Positions 18,901 through 25,743 of a stretch of 60,220 nucleotides of DNA are shown here, in pieces (positions within the stretch are counted from its first letter, which is position 1; each line of letters starts with the position of its first letter). Under the pieces are notes generated by a model that worked only from the letters and a program-made list of their open reading frames with translations, was not told the DNA's origin and searched no databases. This DNA comes from an uncultured Bacteroidales bacterium (GTDB lineage Bacteria > Bacteroidota > Bacteroidia > Bacteroidales > P3): contig ONDE01000015.1 of the NCBI GenBank assembly GCA_900316515.1, forward strand, positions 1 to 60,220, in the 5' to 3' direction. A program made the translations under genes and the position numbers.

Positions 18901-21697
18901 CGACACGCTTACGCACCTCTTCGCCAGCGCCAACCAGTGGGGCTGCGACAGCACGGTGACGCTGCACCTGACAGTTAACTATCAAAATACCGGCGACACC
19001 GCTGCTATGGAGTGCGACCAATTCAGCTGGTACGAGCACCAGAACATGACGGCCAGCGACAGCACCCGCACGCACCTCTTCGCCGGCGCCAACCAGTGGG
19101 GCTGCGACAGCACCGTCACACTCCACCTCACCGTCAACTACCAGAACACTGGCGATACGACAGCGGTGGAGTGCGACCAGTTCAGCTGGTACGAGCACCA
19201 GAACATGACGGCCAGCGACAGCACGCGCACGCACCTCTTCGTCGGCGCCAACCAGTGGGGCTGCGACAGCACCGTGACGCTGCACCTCACGGTGAACTAC
19301 AGCAACACCGGCGACACCGCCGCGGTGGTGTGCGACAGCCTGGTGTGGTACGACAGCACCTACACCCTCACCGCCGCACCCACACATGTGTTTGCCAACC
19401 AGTGGGGCTGCGACAGCACCGTGACGCTGAGCCTGACGGTGAACTACAGCAGCACGAGCGACACCACGGCTGTGGAATGCGACCAGTTTGCCTGGAACGG
19501 CACCACCTATACCGCCAGTGGTGAACCCGAACGCCACTACACCAACGCCGTGGGATGCGACAGCACCCGCACCCTCCACCTCACCATAAACTATCAAAAT
19601 ACCGGCGACACGACGGCCGTGGAATGCGACCAGTTCAGCTGGTATGAACATGATAGCCTGACAGCGAGCAGCAACACACTGACGCACCTGTTCCAGGGTG
19701 CCAACCAGTGGGGCTGCGACAGTACCGTTACGCTTAATCTGACTGTGAACTACAAGAACACCGGCGACACGACAATAGTGGCCTGCGACCAATACTCGTG
19801 GTACGAGCACACGGGCCTCACGGCATCGGTAGACACTCTGAAGCACCTGTTCGTGGGCGGCAACCGCTGGGGTTGCGACAGCACGACGACACTGCACCTG
19901 ACAGTCAACTACCAGAACACGGGCGACACCACGGCAGTGGAGTGCGACCACTTCACATGGTACCAGCACCATAACCTCAGCACCAGCAGCGACAACCGCA
20001 CGCACCGCTTCGTCGGCGCCAACCAATGGGGCTGCGACAGCACGGTGACGCTGCACCTCACGGTGAACTACAGCAACACAGGCGACACCACAGCTGTGGA
20101 GTGCGACCTCTTCAGCTGGTACGAGCATCAGAACCTGACCTCCAGTAGCAACAACAAGACCCACCGCCTGGTGGGTGCCAACCAATGGGGCTGCGACAGC
20201 ACGGTGACGCTGCATCTGACAGTGAACTACCAGAACACTGGCGACACCTCGGCGGTGACTTACGAGCCGTTTACTTGGTATGAACACACGAATATGGGCA
20301 GCACACAGAACGTGCAGCACACCTTCGCCGGCAGCAACCGCTGGGGTTGCGACAGCACGGTGACGCTGCACCTGCGCTATGCCCTCTTCACCACCAGCTG
20401 GAGTGGAGCCACCACGGTGACCTACAACTCGCAGCCGCAGAACGTCATCAGCGCCACCTATGTTGACGACACGGGCCGAGTGCAGCAGGCAGCCCTCACC
20501 TTCACCAACGGCACGGAGGTCATCAGCACGCCGAACTATCCTGTGGGCGCGGGTGTATGGGCCGTAGTGGCTCGTCCGATGCTGCCCGTCGACTCGCTTA
20601 GCGCGGCCACGACAACACTTACCATCCTGCCCGCCACGGTATCGGTAAGCGGCGCCGTGGTGCGCACAGCCAAAGTCATCGATGGCACCACCACCGCCGA
20701 GGTGATAGACCCCGGCGTCCTGAACAACATACAGGGCAGCGACCCCCTGACGCACACCACCACCGCCGAATTCAGCGATGCCACCGTGGGACAGGACAAG
20801 ACCATCACCCTCACCTACACGCTGCATGGAGACGCAGACCTGCTAAGCAACTATACACTGCAACGCACCACGGAGGTCTACTCCACCCTCGGCGCCATCG
20901 TCGACCCGATTGAGCCCGACCCGCAGCACACCTTCGACCTGGCCGAATATGGCTACTGCACGGGCAGCGGCGCCATCGGATACCACCTCTCGGCAGGCAG
21001 TCCCGACCAATACAAGATAGACTTTGCCGACAGCAGGATATCCGACGTCGACTGGACAAACCTGGCCACGACAGAACCTGACGGCACGATAAGTATCGAC
21101 ATTCCCGAGGGGTTACCCATGGGCGACTACAGCATGTCCGTCACCTTCCGCAACAGCAGCTACACATGGATCGAGAGCGCACCCATGGCCCTCACTATCC
21201 ATGTCAACCTGCCAGCCTCCTACACCAAGCCGCTCTTCTACAACGTCATCATTCTCATCGACACCTGCGAATGCATCACCGACGTGCAGTGGTACCACCG
21301 CGAGGTGGGTGGCGAGTGGGCCGCCATACCTGGTGCCAACGACTACAACTACCGCCAGGTAGCAGGTCTCACTGGCGAATACTTCGCCAAGGTGAAGATG
21401 AACGGCGTGGAGACCTACACCTGTCCGCAGAGCGACCTCGTCACCCTGGTCCGTGACGAACACCCCGCCGCACCCACCATCAGCGCACACCCGAACCCGA
21501 CGACCAACACGGTCACCATCGAACTCACCGACCCAGGCTCACAGTCCCACCTGCTCCGTGTCGTCAACACCACGGGCGTGGAGATGGAGCGTCGCACCTT
21601 CGACGGAAACACGACGACGATAGAGATGAGCCATTGGCAAAGCGGCAGCTACATCGTCAGCGTCGATGGACTGATAGTAAGAATTGTCAAGAACTAG
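9929..21697 (+). CDS. Giant modular T9SS surface protein (3922 residues)
   Basis: Signal peptide (LLLSLLLFSMTMAVSAQ), then mixed extracellular modules. Four copies of a Gly/Thr-rich beta-helix-like domain resembling Cthe_2159-type carbohydrate-binding proteins lie at about residues 110-450, 937-1285, 1411-1771 and 2307-2611 (VQDGTVLTGTL, AGIGGGY, ITGGTV rungs). InlB/Flg_new-like units (GYHFDRWEE, GYRFVCWREAD) separate them. A CARDB-like segment is near 707-822. A FISUMP domain lies at about 2024-2213 (GLRWATNNIG, YFAWGETEPK, GRGWRMATRDEW). Fourteen Cys-paired repeats span about 2767-3488. MBG/YDG-like modules follow to about 3650, and a T9SS type A tail at about 3844-3922 (HPNPTTNTVTIEL, GSYIVSVDG). 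It is probably a surface adhesin or glycan binder. No catalytic motif is seen. Confidence 0.92.
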   Translation: MYKKLLLSLLLFSMTMAVSAQRRSLSIASVNEMAGSVSVGNLSSSISASSTTAGLYNVTNGTTVQIVATANAGYNFVCWREGVSIYSRTADTTVTVRSNRSLTAVFVSVCDTMTLAVNDTTMGSIEMLYEFTPLDTVDLSTIQSDYTVQDGTVLTGTLGGNRRISVADGASIMLSNMAILGVHMSDNGSHWAGLTLLGDATIVLDGGTANYIRGFNRQDPGILVPVGATLTICGSGELTAESGNSHSTINDSLRAAGIGGGYNLSCGNIVINGGTITTIGAIGASLGSGYNADCGNIAIHGGIVNASSIGCGNGAYIDSIIITGGTVNAVGKNLQSGIGTDAGGTVSHILITGGTVNAKGGAKGAGIGCGQNGTCTDITITGGTVVAEGGIYAAGIGSGEYGHSYNITIASTVASVTAKKGMGGNDVKNIGNGDNGSGGTITVGGQPYTDPNSDVSTYTGTGDNSVQEKIAMSISLTDGRYSAPRGKQVVARATAKQGYHLDAWSDGAAVNTTGTDTITVNSATTLTAFFAQDSLIINVTVIDTNSGNAVVIYNDSAASSHLVEPNTNNVITISATAKYGYHFDRWEEVDTMYNFTIYSRTADTTVSATGDRWFYAFFEPNLYTIATNTADTNMGTAAVDNNMQGPVATSQPSVEAEYNSWVMLTATPKPGYRFVCWREADSVYSHTADTFVVVTADRSLTAEFDISAVDLAITNVNLDVATSNVPQFTINVTNNGTEDLTGECCIRIYKDYLGGDTVADCAMSARSIAAGETRSLSYYFFTSDLCSLGEGDSLVFEVRTDSTQPDTIATNNVAGLNIGTIFPWRNTYEYVSDTVCDSLRWTLNNHLYRESGTYEYSAVTNYNGGQCDSIVVLDLTVNHGYSIDTFAIELDSYNWRGNEFRIVQTATFSSQVTMQTATGCDSTVTLHLMLIPTDTVTLLINDTTMGSIELAADTIHLDTLTADFTAQDGAVLTGRYDGAQHRIYIADGATVTLAGIDIPGRDYIQVHEVWNGITCLGDATLLLADGTMNKVNAYEFGAGIFVPQGNTLAIYGSTGWLNATSPSGAGIGGGTESMNIHTTSGNIVIYGGNIIARCSEGSGIGSYTGTCGDITIHGGNIYATSLNSGAAIGSGAYGYCGNILITGGTVSATSGGYGAAIGTGLGDPYAQNGVCGDITIMGGNITALTQTYRDLAAIGAGTEGFCGNILIAGGTVDATGPVAIGANVGHCGDIVVANTVTRMVSHTTYNYAFGDSYGAHVTIGNSDGIAYNFTADTDFYGTQPLLHPAPVSINYPSLITPIGNGRYRVAQNQNVVAKATPISCHHFVSWSTADSVLTTDSAFLIPHSSLNQYTNTPLLATLQRDIYTSDTTVHAVNHYIWNGTEYTTGGDIQDRLYTAEGCDSLATLHLTLDYIDTITLAVNDTNMGSIKMLYAFTPLDTVDLSTIHSNYTVQDGTVLTGTLGTNSTNPNHPSADNRKISVAAGATVMLSNMDITGVDNSNFKWAGLTLLGDATIVLDDNTSNYIRGFYYQYPGIYVPGGATLTICGSGELTSESGKGDQLYDPWWAPGIGGAYNNSCGNIVVEGGTITTIGGYGASLGGGYRGACGNIAIHGGTVNASSIGCGNSATIDSILITGGIVNATAKDLQAGIGCDGGGTVNHIVITGGTINATGGRYAAGIGSGYCATVNHITITGGTITATGGQNGAGIGAGEGRNGLGHCGEIVIASTVTSVTAQKGTNNTNVNNIGHGDGATCDTVIVGGQPYTDPDTSTYTYTGTGSSDNVQHYITAATPLPDGRYTVLRGTQVVAKATPKANHHLASWSDGATVNASGTDTISTNGSVTITAFFEHDPYIVNVAVLDTNSGNAVVIYNDSAAISLPVGTDTNAVVAISATAKYGYHFDRWEEVDTMYNFTLYSHTADTSVRVTGDRLFYAYFEPNIYTISTYTADTTMGTAAVDNNMQGPVAANQPSVQAEYNSWLMLTATPKRGYHFVQWEEADSVYSHTADTFVVVNADRSFTAVFAQDSHSFVEMGDGLRWATNNIGADNQWDVGDYFAWGETEPKNSYSWSTYRFNANGSNTDFTRYTGSDYDTLLAEDDAATANWGRGWRMATRDEWQTLMNTNNYSWQWTNNYNNTGNRGFTVTRLTGPCAGNTIFLPANGYMDNYWLNNRQSCRYWSSTIASDNINAWKTTMDNSNFSMHEAARYLGGAVRAVGHTSMISVAAQSDDTTMGTAGLMVATPGATAAAVLEQRVTVDTGATVTLSATPKIGYIFVRWMEADTTYSLSADTVITVMGERSMKAFFAVHPVDTLILAVNDTSMGSIAIEGAFTPTDTVDLATLTGDYTVQDGTVLTGTLTNDYKISVAAGASVLLKGMIIPGISTAEHPWAGLSLLGDATLFLDDSSYVKGYHSRYPGIHVPAGSTLTIRGVGILTAQPCSRAAAIGGGYEIDNGNIVIESGTIHAHGYYAAGIGGGYRAQSCGNITIRGGNIDASSIGGGDSETIDSITITGGTVIATGNDFEAGVGTGHTGTVNHIIITGGTVIAQGGTRAAGIGGGIFAHCGEIVIDSTVTLVTSSKGHLTDTNIGTGFQGTFDTIIVAGQGYTDVSNPFSYSGNGSGNQFEPSTVIDLGGDRYKVLRGRQVVVQATAKPGHHLASWSDGAAVNAAGTDTLTVNGSMTLTAIFEHDAYQISAMAVDTAMGSAVVIYNDSVAATLPVLPDSTFILEATANPCYHFVCWTKGADTVASESIIELQATDTSFYIAHFERNLPLLGDTTAVVCDSLVWFGTAYTATDTATHNLLTAEGCDSTVTLHLTVKYSSTGDTTAVVCDLFMWYDSIYTATSAPTHRFANAVGCDSTVTLNLTVNYKNTGDTVAVVCDSFAWYGDTYTASNDSLTHFMEAANQWGCDSTVILHLTVNYQNSGDTTAVECDHFSWYEHQGLTASTDTLTHLLANQWGCDSTVTLHLTVNYQNSGDTAAVECDQFTWYEHTRVTASTDTLTHLFASANQWGCDSTVTLHLTVNYQNTGDTAAMECDQFSWYEHQNMTASDSTRTHLFAGANQWGCDSTVTLHLTVNYQNTGDTTAVECDQFSWYEHQNMTASDSTRTHLFVGANQWGCDSTVTLHLTVNYSNTGDTAAVVCDSLVWYDSTYTLTAAPTHVFANQWGCDSTVTLSLTVNYSSTSDTTAVECDQFAWNGTTYTASGEPERHYTNAVGCDSTRTLHLTINYQNTGDTTAVECDQFSWYEHDSLTASSNTLTHLFQGANQWGCDSTVTLNLTVNYKNTGDTTIVACDQYSWYEHTGLTASVDTLKHLFVGGNRWGCDSTTTLHLTVNYQNTGDTTAVECDHFTWYQHHNLSTSSDNRTHRFVGANQWGCDSTVTLHLTVNYSNTGDTTAVECDLFSWYEHQNLTSSSNNKTHRLVGANQWGCDSTVTLHLTVNYQNTGDTSAVTYEPFTWYEHTNMGSTQNVQHTFAGSNRWGCDSTVTLHLRYALFTTSWSGATTVTYNSQPQNVISATYVDDTGRVQQAALTFTNGTEVISTPNYPVGAGVWAVVARPMLPVDSLSAATTTLTILPATVSVSGAVVRTAKVIDGTTTAEVIDPGVLNNIQGSDPLTHTTTAEFSDATVGQDKTITLTYTLHGDADLLSNYTLQRTTEVYSTLGAIVDPIEPDPQHTFDLAEYGYCTGSGAIGYHLSAGSPDQYKIDFADSRISDVDWTNLATTEPDGTISIDIPEGLPMGDYSMSVTFRNSSYTWIESAPMALTIHVNLPASYTKPLFYNVIILIDTCECITDVQWYHREVGGEWAAIPGANDYNYRQVAGLTGEYFAKVKMNGVETYTCPQSDLVTLVRDEHPAAPTISAHPNPTTNTVTIELTDPGSQSHLLRVVNTTGVEMERRTFDGNTTTIEMSHWQSGSYIVSVDGLIVRIVKN
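18226..20390 (+). repeat. Fourteen tandem ~50-residue Cys-paired repeats inside the giant gene
   Basis: Each unit runs GDTTAV-x-CD, then (F/S)xWY, a variable 15-20 residues, then GCDSTVTLHLTVNY. Two Cys per unit (V/E-C-D and G-C-D-S) probably form one disulfide in the oxidising surface environment. Units 6 and 7 are nearly identical at DNA level, which suggests recent duplication. Unit 14 has TYEP where the first CD should be, leaving an unpaired Cys. Three diverged relatives occur earlier, two at about 12400-12735 and one at 14010-14150. Confidence 0.85.
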
Positions 21698-21698
21698 T

Positions 21699-21738
21699 AG
21701 TTAAGTAGTTAAGAAGTTAAGAAGTTAAGAAACTAAGA
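21699..21738 (+). repeat. Octamer tandem repeat (AGTTAAGA, 5 units)
   Basis: Five 8-bp units (AGTTAAGT, three AGTTAAGA, AACTAAGA) fill the gap between the giant gene and the next ATG at 21742. They share an octamer core with the array before rarA (32568-32615). Confidence 0.85.
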
Positions 21739-21741
21739 ATT

Positions 21742-22632
21742 ATGAAAAAGATACTTTTTATAGCAGCACTAATTTCACTTTTCACTTTTCACTTTTCACT
21801 TTTGAAGGCGCAGCCTGTCGACTACTATTACAACCGCCCCTTCGGCCACCTCGGCATCACCTTCGGTGGCGGACTTAACGCCATGCTCTACGACAACCCG
21901 GCGGGCAAAGCCTCGCCAGGCCTATGTCTGGACCTCGGGCTCAACTACACACACTTCTTCTCCGGCATCGGAATGGGCGTGGGCATACACCTGGCCTCTG
22001 TCGGGGGAAGTGCCGTATACAACAACGAAGAGACAAGCCATGGGCTCACCCATGCCAACAATCCCTATGCCCACTACGACCTGACGACACGCTTCAACGA
22101 CTGGCACGAGCGGCAGCAAATCACCATGCTCTGCCTGCCTCTCGAGGCCTTCTATCGTATCCGCATGGGAAATGGGCGCCATATCTTCACCGGCTTGGGC
22201 CTACAGTTCGAGATGCCTATGAAAGGCAAATACAAAGCCGGCAAAGGCAGCTACACCACCACGGGTCTTTTCCCTGTCGGCGGTCCGCACACAGTAAGCG
22301 ACATGCCTGAACACGGCTTCAGCACCTACGAAGAGACCTTCGACGCAAGCATCGCCGACTTCAAACACAGCTTCAGCATCATCGCCGATGTCGGCCTGCA
22401 CCTGCCTCTGAACTACAGCGGCGGTCTCTACATTGGCCTCTTCGGCTCCTATGGGCTTGGCAGCATCCTCGACAAAAACCAAAGCACCGGCACCATGCTG
22501 GCCATCAATCCCGACGACCCTTCGCGGATAGACTACTACGGCACCTTCGCCGCTGCAGGCAATCCATCGCTCCACCTGCTCCGCATAGGCATCAAAGTGG
22601 GTATCGACTTGGGCACACCGATGGACAACTAA
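21742..22632 (+). CDS. Outer-membrane beta-barrel protein with repeat-encoded signal peptide
   Basis: 296 residues. The signal peptide begins MKKILFIAALISLF and ends KAQ. The body alternates hydrophobic strands (HLGITFGGGLNAMLYD, LDLGLNYTHFFSGIGMGVGI, IFTGLGLQFEMP, FSIIADVGLHLPL, GGLYIGLFGSYGLG, LLRIGIKVGIDL), as in OmpA-like or PorT-like barrels of Bacteroidota. It directly follows the giant T9SS cargo gene, so a role in anchoring or assembly at the outer membrane is possible but unproven. Four 7-bp repeats make up the hydrophobic core codons; loss of one unit would give a TGA stop inside the signal peptide. Confidence 0.78.
   Translation: MKKILFIAALISLFTFHFSLLKAQPVDYYYNRPFGHLGITFGGGLNAMLYDNPAGKASPGLCLDLGLNYTHFFSGIGMGVGIHLASVGGSAVYNNEETSHGLTHANNPYAHYDLTTRFNDWHERQQITMLCLPLEAFYRIRMGNGRHIFTGLGLQFEMPMKGKYKAGKGSYTTTGLFPVGGPHTVSDMPEHGFSTYEETFDASIADFKHSFSIIADVGLHLPLNYSGGLYIGLFGSYGLGSILDKNQSTGTMLAINPDDPSRIDYYGTFAAAGNPSLHLLRIGIKVGIDLGTPMDN
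21774..21801 (+). repeat. Intragenic heptamer repeat (TTCACTT x4) in signal-peptide codons
   Basis: Four perfect units at 21774, 21781, 21788 and 21795 encode the SLFTFHFSLL part of the signal peptide. Because 7 is not a multiple of 3, any single-unit gain or loss shifts the frame. With three units the reading would run CAC TTT TGA and stop. Confidence 0.9.
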
Positions 22633-22668
22633 TCACTAACCACAGAGTTTTAATTAAAATAATTTTCT

Positions 22669-22676
22669 TATATTTG
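22669..22676 (+). promoter_or_regulatory. Promoter -7 box of the DUF349 gene
   Basis: TATATTTG at 22669-22676 gives a leader of about 95 nt to the ATG at 22778. This argues against the earlier in-frame ATG at 22694. Confidence 0.6.
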
Positions 22677-22777
22677 CAATTCTCCACCATTAGGTGAATT
22701 ATGTAAAACAACCTGTCGCCCAGACACTTCAACCATCTGGCAACAGTAATACTGAACAACAAAAAACACTTCTGAAC

Positions 22778-24709
22778 ATGGAAGAAAACACCACCATGCA
22801 GCCCACCGCCGACCAGCAGCTGCAGCAGACCCCCGAGGCCATGGAACCTGTCGTCCAGACCGAAACAATCAACAACGAACCCGCCGTGCAACCCATCGCC
22901 GACGAACCTCAAACAGCGCAACCCATCGCCGACGAACCCACGGCCGACGAACAGCCTGCAGAACCCGCTGTGGACTACAGCACCCTCTCGCGCGAAGAAC
23001 TCTGCGACGCATTGGCCCAACTGCTCAAAGGCGACATCCAGCAGATGCGCCACAACGCCACCGCCATCCGCAACCGTTTCAACGAACTCAACCGCGAGAT
23101 GCAGAAAAAAGCCTTCGAGGCGTTCCTCGCCGATGGCGGCAACAAAGATGAATACGAAGAAAAGAACGATGCCGTTGCCGACACGTTCAACAACCTATAC
23201 ACCCAATACCGCAACAAGCGCCAGCAGATGCTCGACGCCATCGAGGCTCAGAAAAAGAAAAACCTCGAGGCCAAACAGGCACTCATCGAGGAACTGCGCA
23301 CCCTCGTCGACTCCGACGAGGAGCAGATGCGCACCGTGATGGACCGCTTCAACGACATCCAGGAACGTTGGAAAGCCATCGGCGACGTGCCCCGCGAGCA
23401 GATGAACGACCTCTGGCAGAACTACCACTTCCAGATAGAACAGTTCTTCAACAAACTGAAGATTAACCGCGAACTGCGCGCCCTCGACCAGAAGCGCAAC
23501 CTCGAACAGAAAATCCAGCTCTGCGAGCAGGCCGAGGAACTCATCATGGAAACCTCCGTGACCAAAGCCTTCAAAGGCCTGCAGGACCTGCGCGCCCGCT
23601 GGAAAGAGACCGGTCCCGTACCCGTCGAACAGAACGAGGAGATATGGCAGCGCTTCCAGGCTGCCGCCACTCAGATCGACCAGCGCCGCAAGGAATACTA
23701 CGACAGCCGCAAGGAGGAGATGGACAACAACCTCCTCGCCAAACAGGCCCTCGTCGACAAGGCCGCCGAACTCACCGCCAAACAACCCGCAAGCACCAAG
23801 GAATGGAACGACACCACCGCTGCACTCGACGAACTGCTCAAAGTGTGGAAAACCATCGGCGCCGTCCCCCGCGAGGTGAACGAAGAAATCTGGGGCAAGT
23901 TCAAAGGCATGATCGACAAACACTATGAGGAGAAGAAGGAATACTTCGGCACCATACGCGACGAACAGAACCTCAACTACCAAAAGAAAATAGAACTCTG
24001 CCTTAAAGCCGAAGCCATAGCACAGCGCGAAGACTGGAAGAAAGCCACCGAAGAACTGCTCCAGCTGCAGCAGGAATGGAAAACCATCGGCGCCACCAAC
24101 CGCAAGGTGAGCGAGAAAGTTTGGCAGCGCTTCCGCAGCGCCTGCGACCAGTTCTTCGCCAAGAAAGGTGAATTCTTCAAAGAACGCCGCACCGAAGAGA
24201 GCGAAAACCTGGCCAAGAAAGAAACCATCCTCGCCGAACTCAAGGCCCACCAGTTCGGCGACAACCGTGAGGAGAACCTCTCCGTCATCAAAGACTTCCA
24301 GCGCCGATGGGCCGAAGCTGGCTTTGTGCCCATGGCCCAGAAGGAAAGACTGCACAAGGAGTTCCGCGCCGAGATCGACGCCATCTTCGAGCGCCTCAAA
24401 ATCAGCGCCCGCGAAGCCGAAGAGACCGCCTACCGCGAACGTCTCCAGAACATCGGCGGCGACGCCAAACGCTTCGTGCAGAGCGAGAAACAGGAACTGC
24501 AGGAAAAAATCGAAAAGCTCCGCAGCGACCTCAACCTCTGGGAAAACAACCTCGGCTTCCTGGCCTCCAGCAAACAAGCCGACCTGCTGAAGGCCGAGTT
24601 CGAAAAGAAAATGCAAGGTGCCCGCCAGCAGATAGCACTCCTGCAGGCCAAACTGCGCATCCTCAACGAAACCGAGAAAAAAGAAAAAGAGGAAAAGAAT
24701 GCCGAATAA
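22778..24709 (+). CDS. DUF349 repeat protein (coiled-coil, cytoplasmic)
   Basis: About 643 residues from MEENTTMQPTAD. The first 75 residues are Gln/Pro/Ala/Thr-rich and probably disordered. Tandem DUF349 units follow, each with a W-K-x-I/T-G-x-V-P-R/V core (RWKAIGDVPREQMNDLW, RWKETGPVPVEQNEEIW, VWKTIGAVPREVNEEIW, EWKTIGATNRKVSEKVW, RWAEAGFVPMAQKERLH). The end is a coiled coil rich in E, K, Q. The family's role is not established. The frame is open upstream to 22694, but the promoter position favours 22778. It overlaps the next gene by 11 nt. Confidence 0.85.
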   Translation: MEENTTMQPTADQQLQQTPEAMEPVVQTETINNEPAVQPIADEPQTAQPIADEPTADEQPAEPAVDYSTLSREELCDALAQLLKGDIQQMRHNATAIRNRFNELNREMQKKAFEAFLADGGNKDEYEEKNDAVADTFNNLYTQYRNKRQQMLDAIEAQKKKNLEAKQALIEELRTLVDSDEEQMRTVMDRFNDIQERWKAIGDVPREQMNDLWQNYHFQIEQFFNKLKINRELRALDQKRNLEQKIQLCEQAEELIMETSVTKAFKGLQDLRARWKETGPVPVEQNEEIWQRFQAAATQIDQRRKEYYDSRKEEMDNNLLAKQALVDKAAELTAKQPASTKEWNDTTAALDELLKVWKTIGAVPREVNEEIWGKFKGMIDKHYEEKKEYFGTIRDEQNLNYQKKIELCLKAEAIAQREDWKKATEELLQLQQEWKTIGATNRKVSEKVWQRFRSACDQFFAKKGEFFKERRTEESENLAKKETILAELKAHQFGDNREENLSVIKDFQRRWAEAGFVPMAQKERLHKEFRAEIDAIFERLKISAREAEETAYRERLQNIGGDAKRFVQSEKQELQEKIEKLRSDLNLWENNLGFLASSKQADLLKAEFEKKMQGARQQIALLQAKLRILNETEKKEKEEKNAE

Positions 24710-25700
24710 CAAAGTGCATAACAACCAAACAGCACAGAGACACGTAGCTACGTGTCTCTGTGCCGTTGCAATGCTACTGCTCATTGTCGCCTGCAACCGA
24801 GGTGAAACGGTGAAGTTCAGCCGTCTCGACCAGCTGCTGTTCACCACTCCGGCCGACCAGCTGGAACAGGCTATGAAAGCCCACCGGAAAGAATACTCGT
24901 CCGAACTGTTGGTTTTCTACCCCGAGGAGCCGGACTTTGTACAGATGACAAAGGAATTTGTTGCCGACCCCGTGATGCTCGACATCTTCCACATCACCGA
25001 CAGCCTCTACCACGATCTGTCCGATGTGGAACGCCAGCTGGGACGGGCTCTGGCACAAGCCTACAAACTCTGCCCCGAAATGCCACGCGTCGAACATCTT
25101 TACACAATGGTCACCGGCGATTTCAACTACGCATACCGTATCTACAGCAATGGCTCCGACCTCTGTGTGGCCCTCGACATGTACGCGCTGGGGGCCATGG
25201 AGAAATACCAATACTTCGGCCTGCCGCAATACATTGTGCGCACAATGACCAAAGAGCATATTGCCGCCGACTGCATGCACACCCTGGGCGGCCTGCTATG
25301 CGAACGGCCCGACGGCGAACTGACGCTGCTGGACTATGCAATTATCGAAGGCAAGGTGCTGTACTTCATTGAGCAGACCATGCCCCAACTGGCCGACACC
25401 ACCCTGCTGCGCTACACCGGCGAGCAGATGGAATGGATGGAACACAGCGTGGCCAACGTGTGGGCCTGGCTGATACAGAACAAGATGCTCTACAGCAAAG
25501 ACCGCAACCAGTTCCAGAACATCTGCGACGAGGCTCCCAAAACCAACGCCTTCGGCGACAACAGCGCTCCGCGCACCACAGACTACATCGGCTGGCAGAT
25601 AGTGCGCCGCTACATGAAAAAAAGCGGTGCAACGATGCAACAACTATTTGACGAGACCGACAGCCAGAAAATACTGACAGAATCGGCTTGGAGACCGTGA
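24699..25700 (+). CDS. gldB: GldB-like lipoprotein
   Basis: 333 residues. The lipobox LLLIVAC puts the acylated Cys at residue 32, so it should be a lipoprotein exported through the inner membrane. The body (FSRLDQLLF, YSSELLVFYPEEPDFVQMTKEF, YHDLSDVERQLGRALAQAYKLCPEMP) resembles GldB, a lipoprotein needed for gliding in Flavobacterium. Homologs in non-gliding Bacteroidales have no settled role. The start at 24699 overlaps the DUF349 gene. A later ATG (24771) would leave only 7 residues and no positive charge before the Cys. The signal-peptide codons include a 32-bp perfect palindrome. Confidence 0.75.
   Translation: MPNNKVHNNQTAQRHVATCLCAVAMLLLIVACNRGETVKFSRLDQLLFTTPADQLEQAMKAHRKEYSSELLVFYPEEPDFVQMTKEFVADPVMLDIFHITDSLYHDLSDVERQLGRALAQAYKLCPEMPRVEHLYTMVTGDFNYAYRIYSNGSDLCVALDMYALGAMEKYQYFGLPQYIVRTMTKEHIAADCMHTLGGLLCERPDGELTLLDYAIIEGKVLYFIEQTMPQLADTTLLRYTGEQMEWMEHSVANVWAWLIQNKMLYSKDRNQFQNICDEAPKTNAFGDNSAPRTTDYIGWQIVRRYMKKSGATMQQLFDETDSQKILTESAWRP
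24732..24763 (+). repeat. 32-bp perfect palindrome within the gldB signal-peptide codons
   Basis: Arms of 16 bp with no spacer: GCACAGAGACACGTAG (24732-24747) and its exact complement (24748-24763). It is translated as QRHVATCLCAV. No T-run follows, so it is not a usual terminator. In mRNA it would fold 33 nt after the start codon; in DNA it could be a binding site or the remnant of a repeat element. Confidence 0.9.
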
Positions 25701-25743
25701 AGAGTGAAGAATGATCGGCTGAACAATAACCACTTAAATAACA

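Noticed and set aside
16772..20827. A 1351-codon open frame on the minus strand opposite the giant gene
   Set aside because: It mirrors the tandem repeats and strong codon bias of the plus-strand gene; it has no signal, no domain and no promoter. Similar long antisense frames lie opposite pheT (43331-45349), the DUF349 gene (23195-24847) and the SBBP gene (5065-6330).
24732..24763. Rho-independent terminator at the DUF349/gldB junction
   Set aside because: The hairpin has no loop and no T-run, lies within the gldB frame, and the two genes overlap, so termination there is unlikely.
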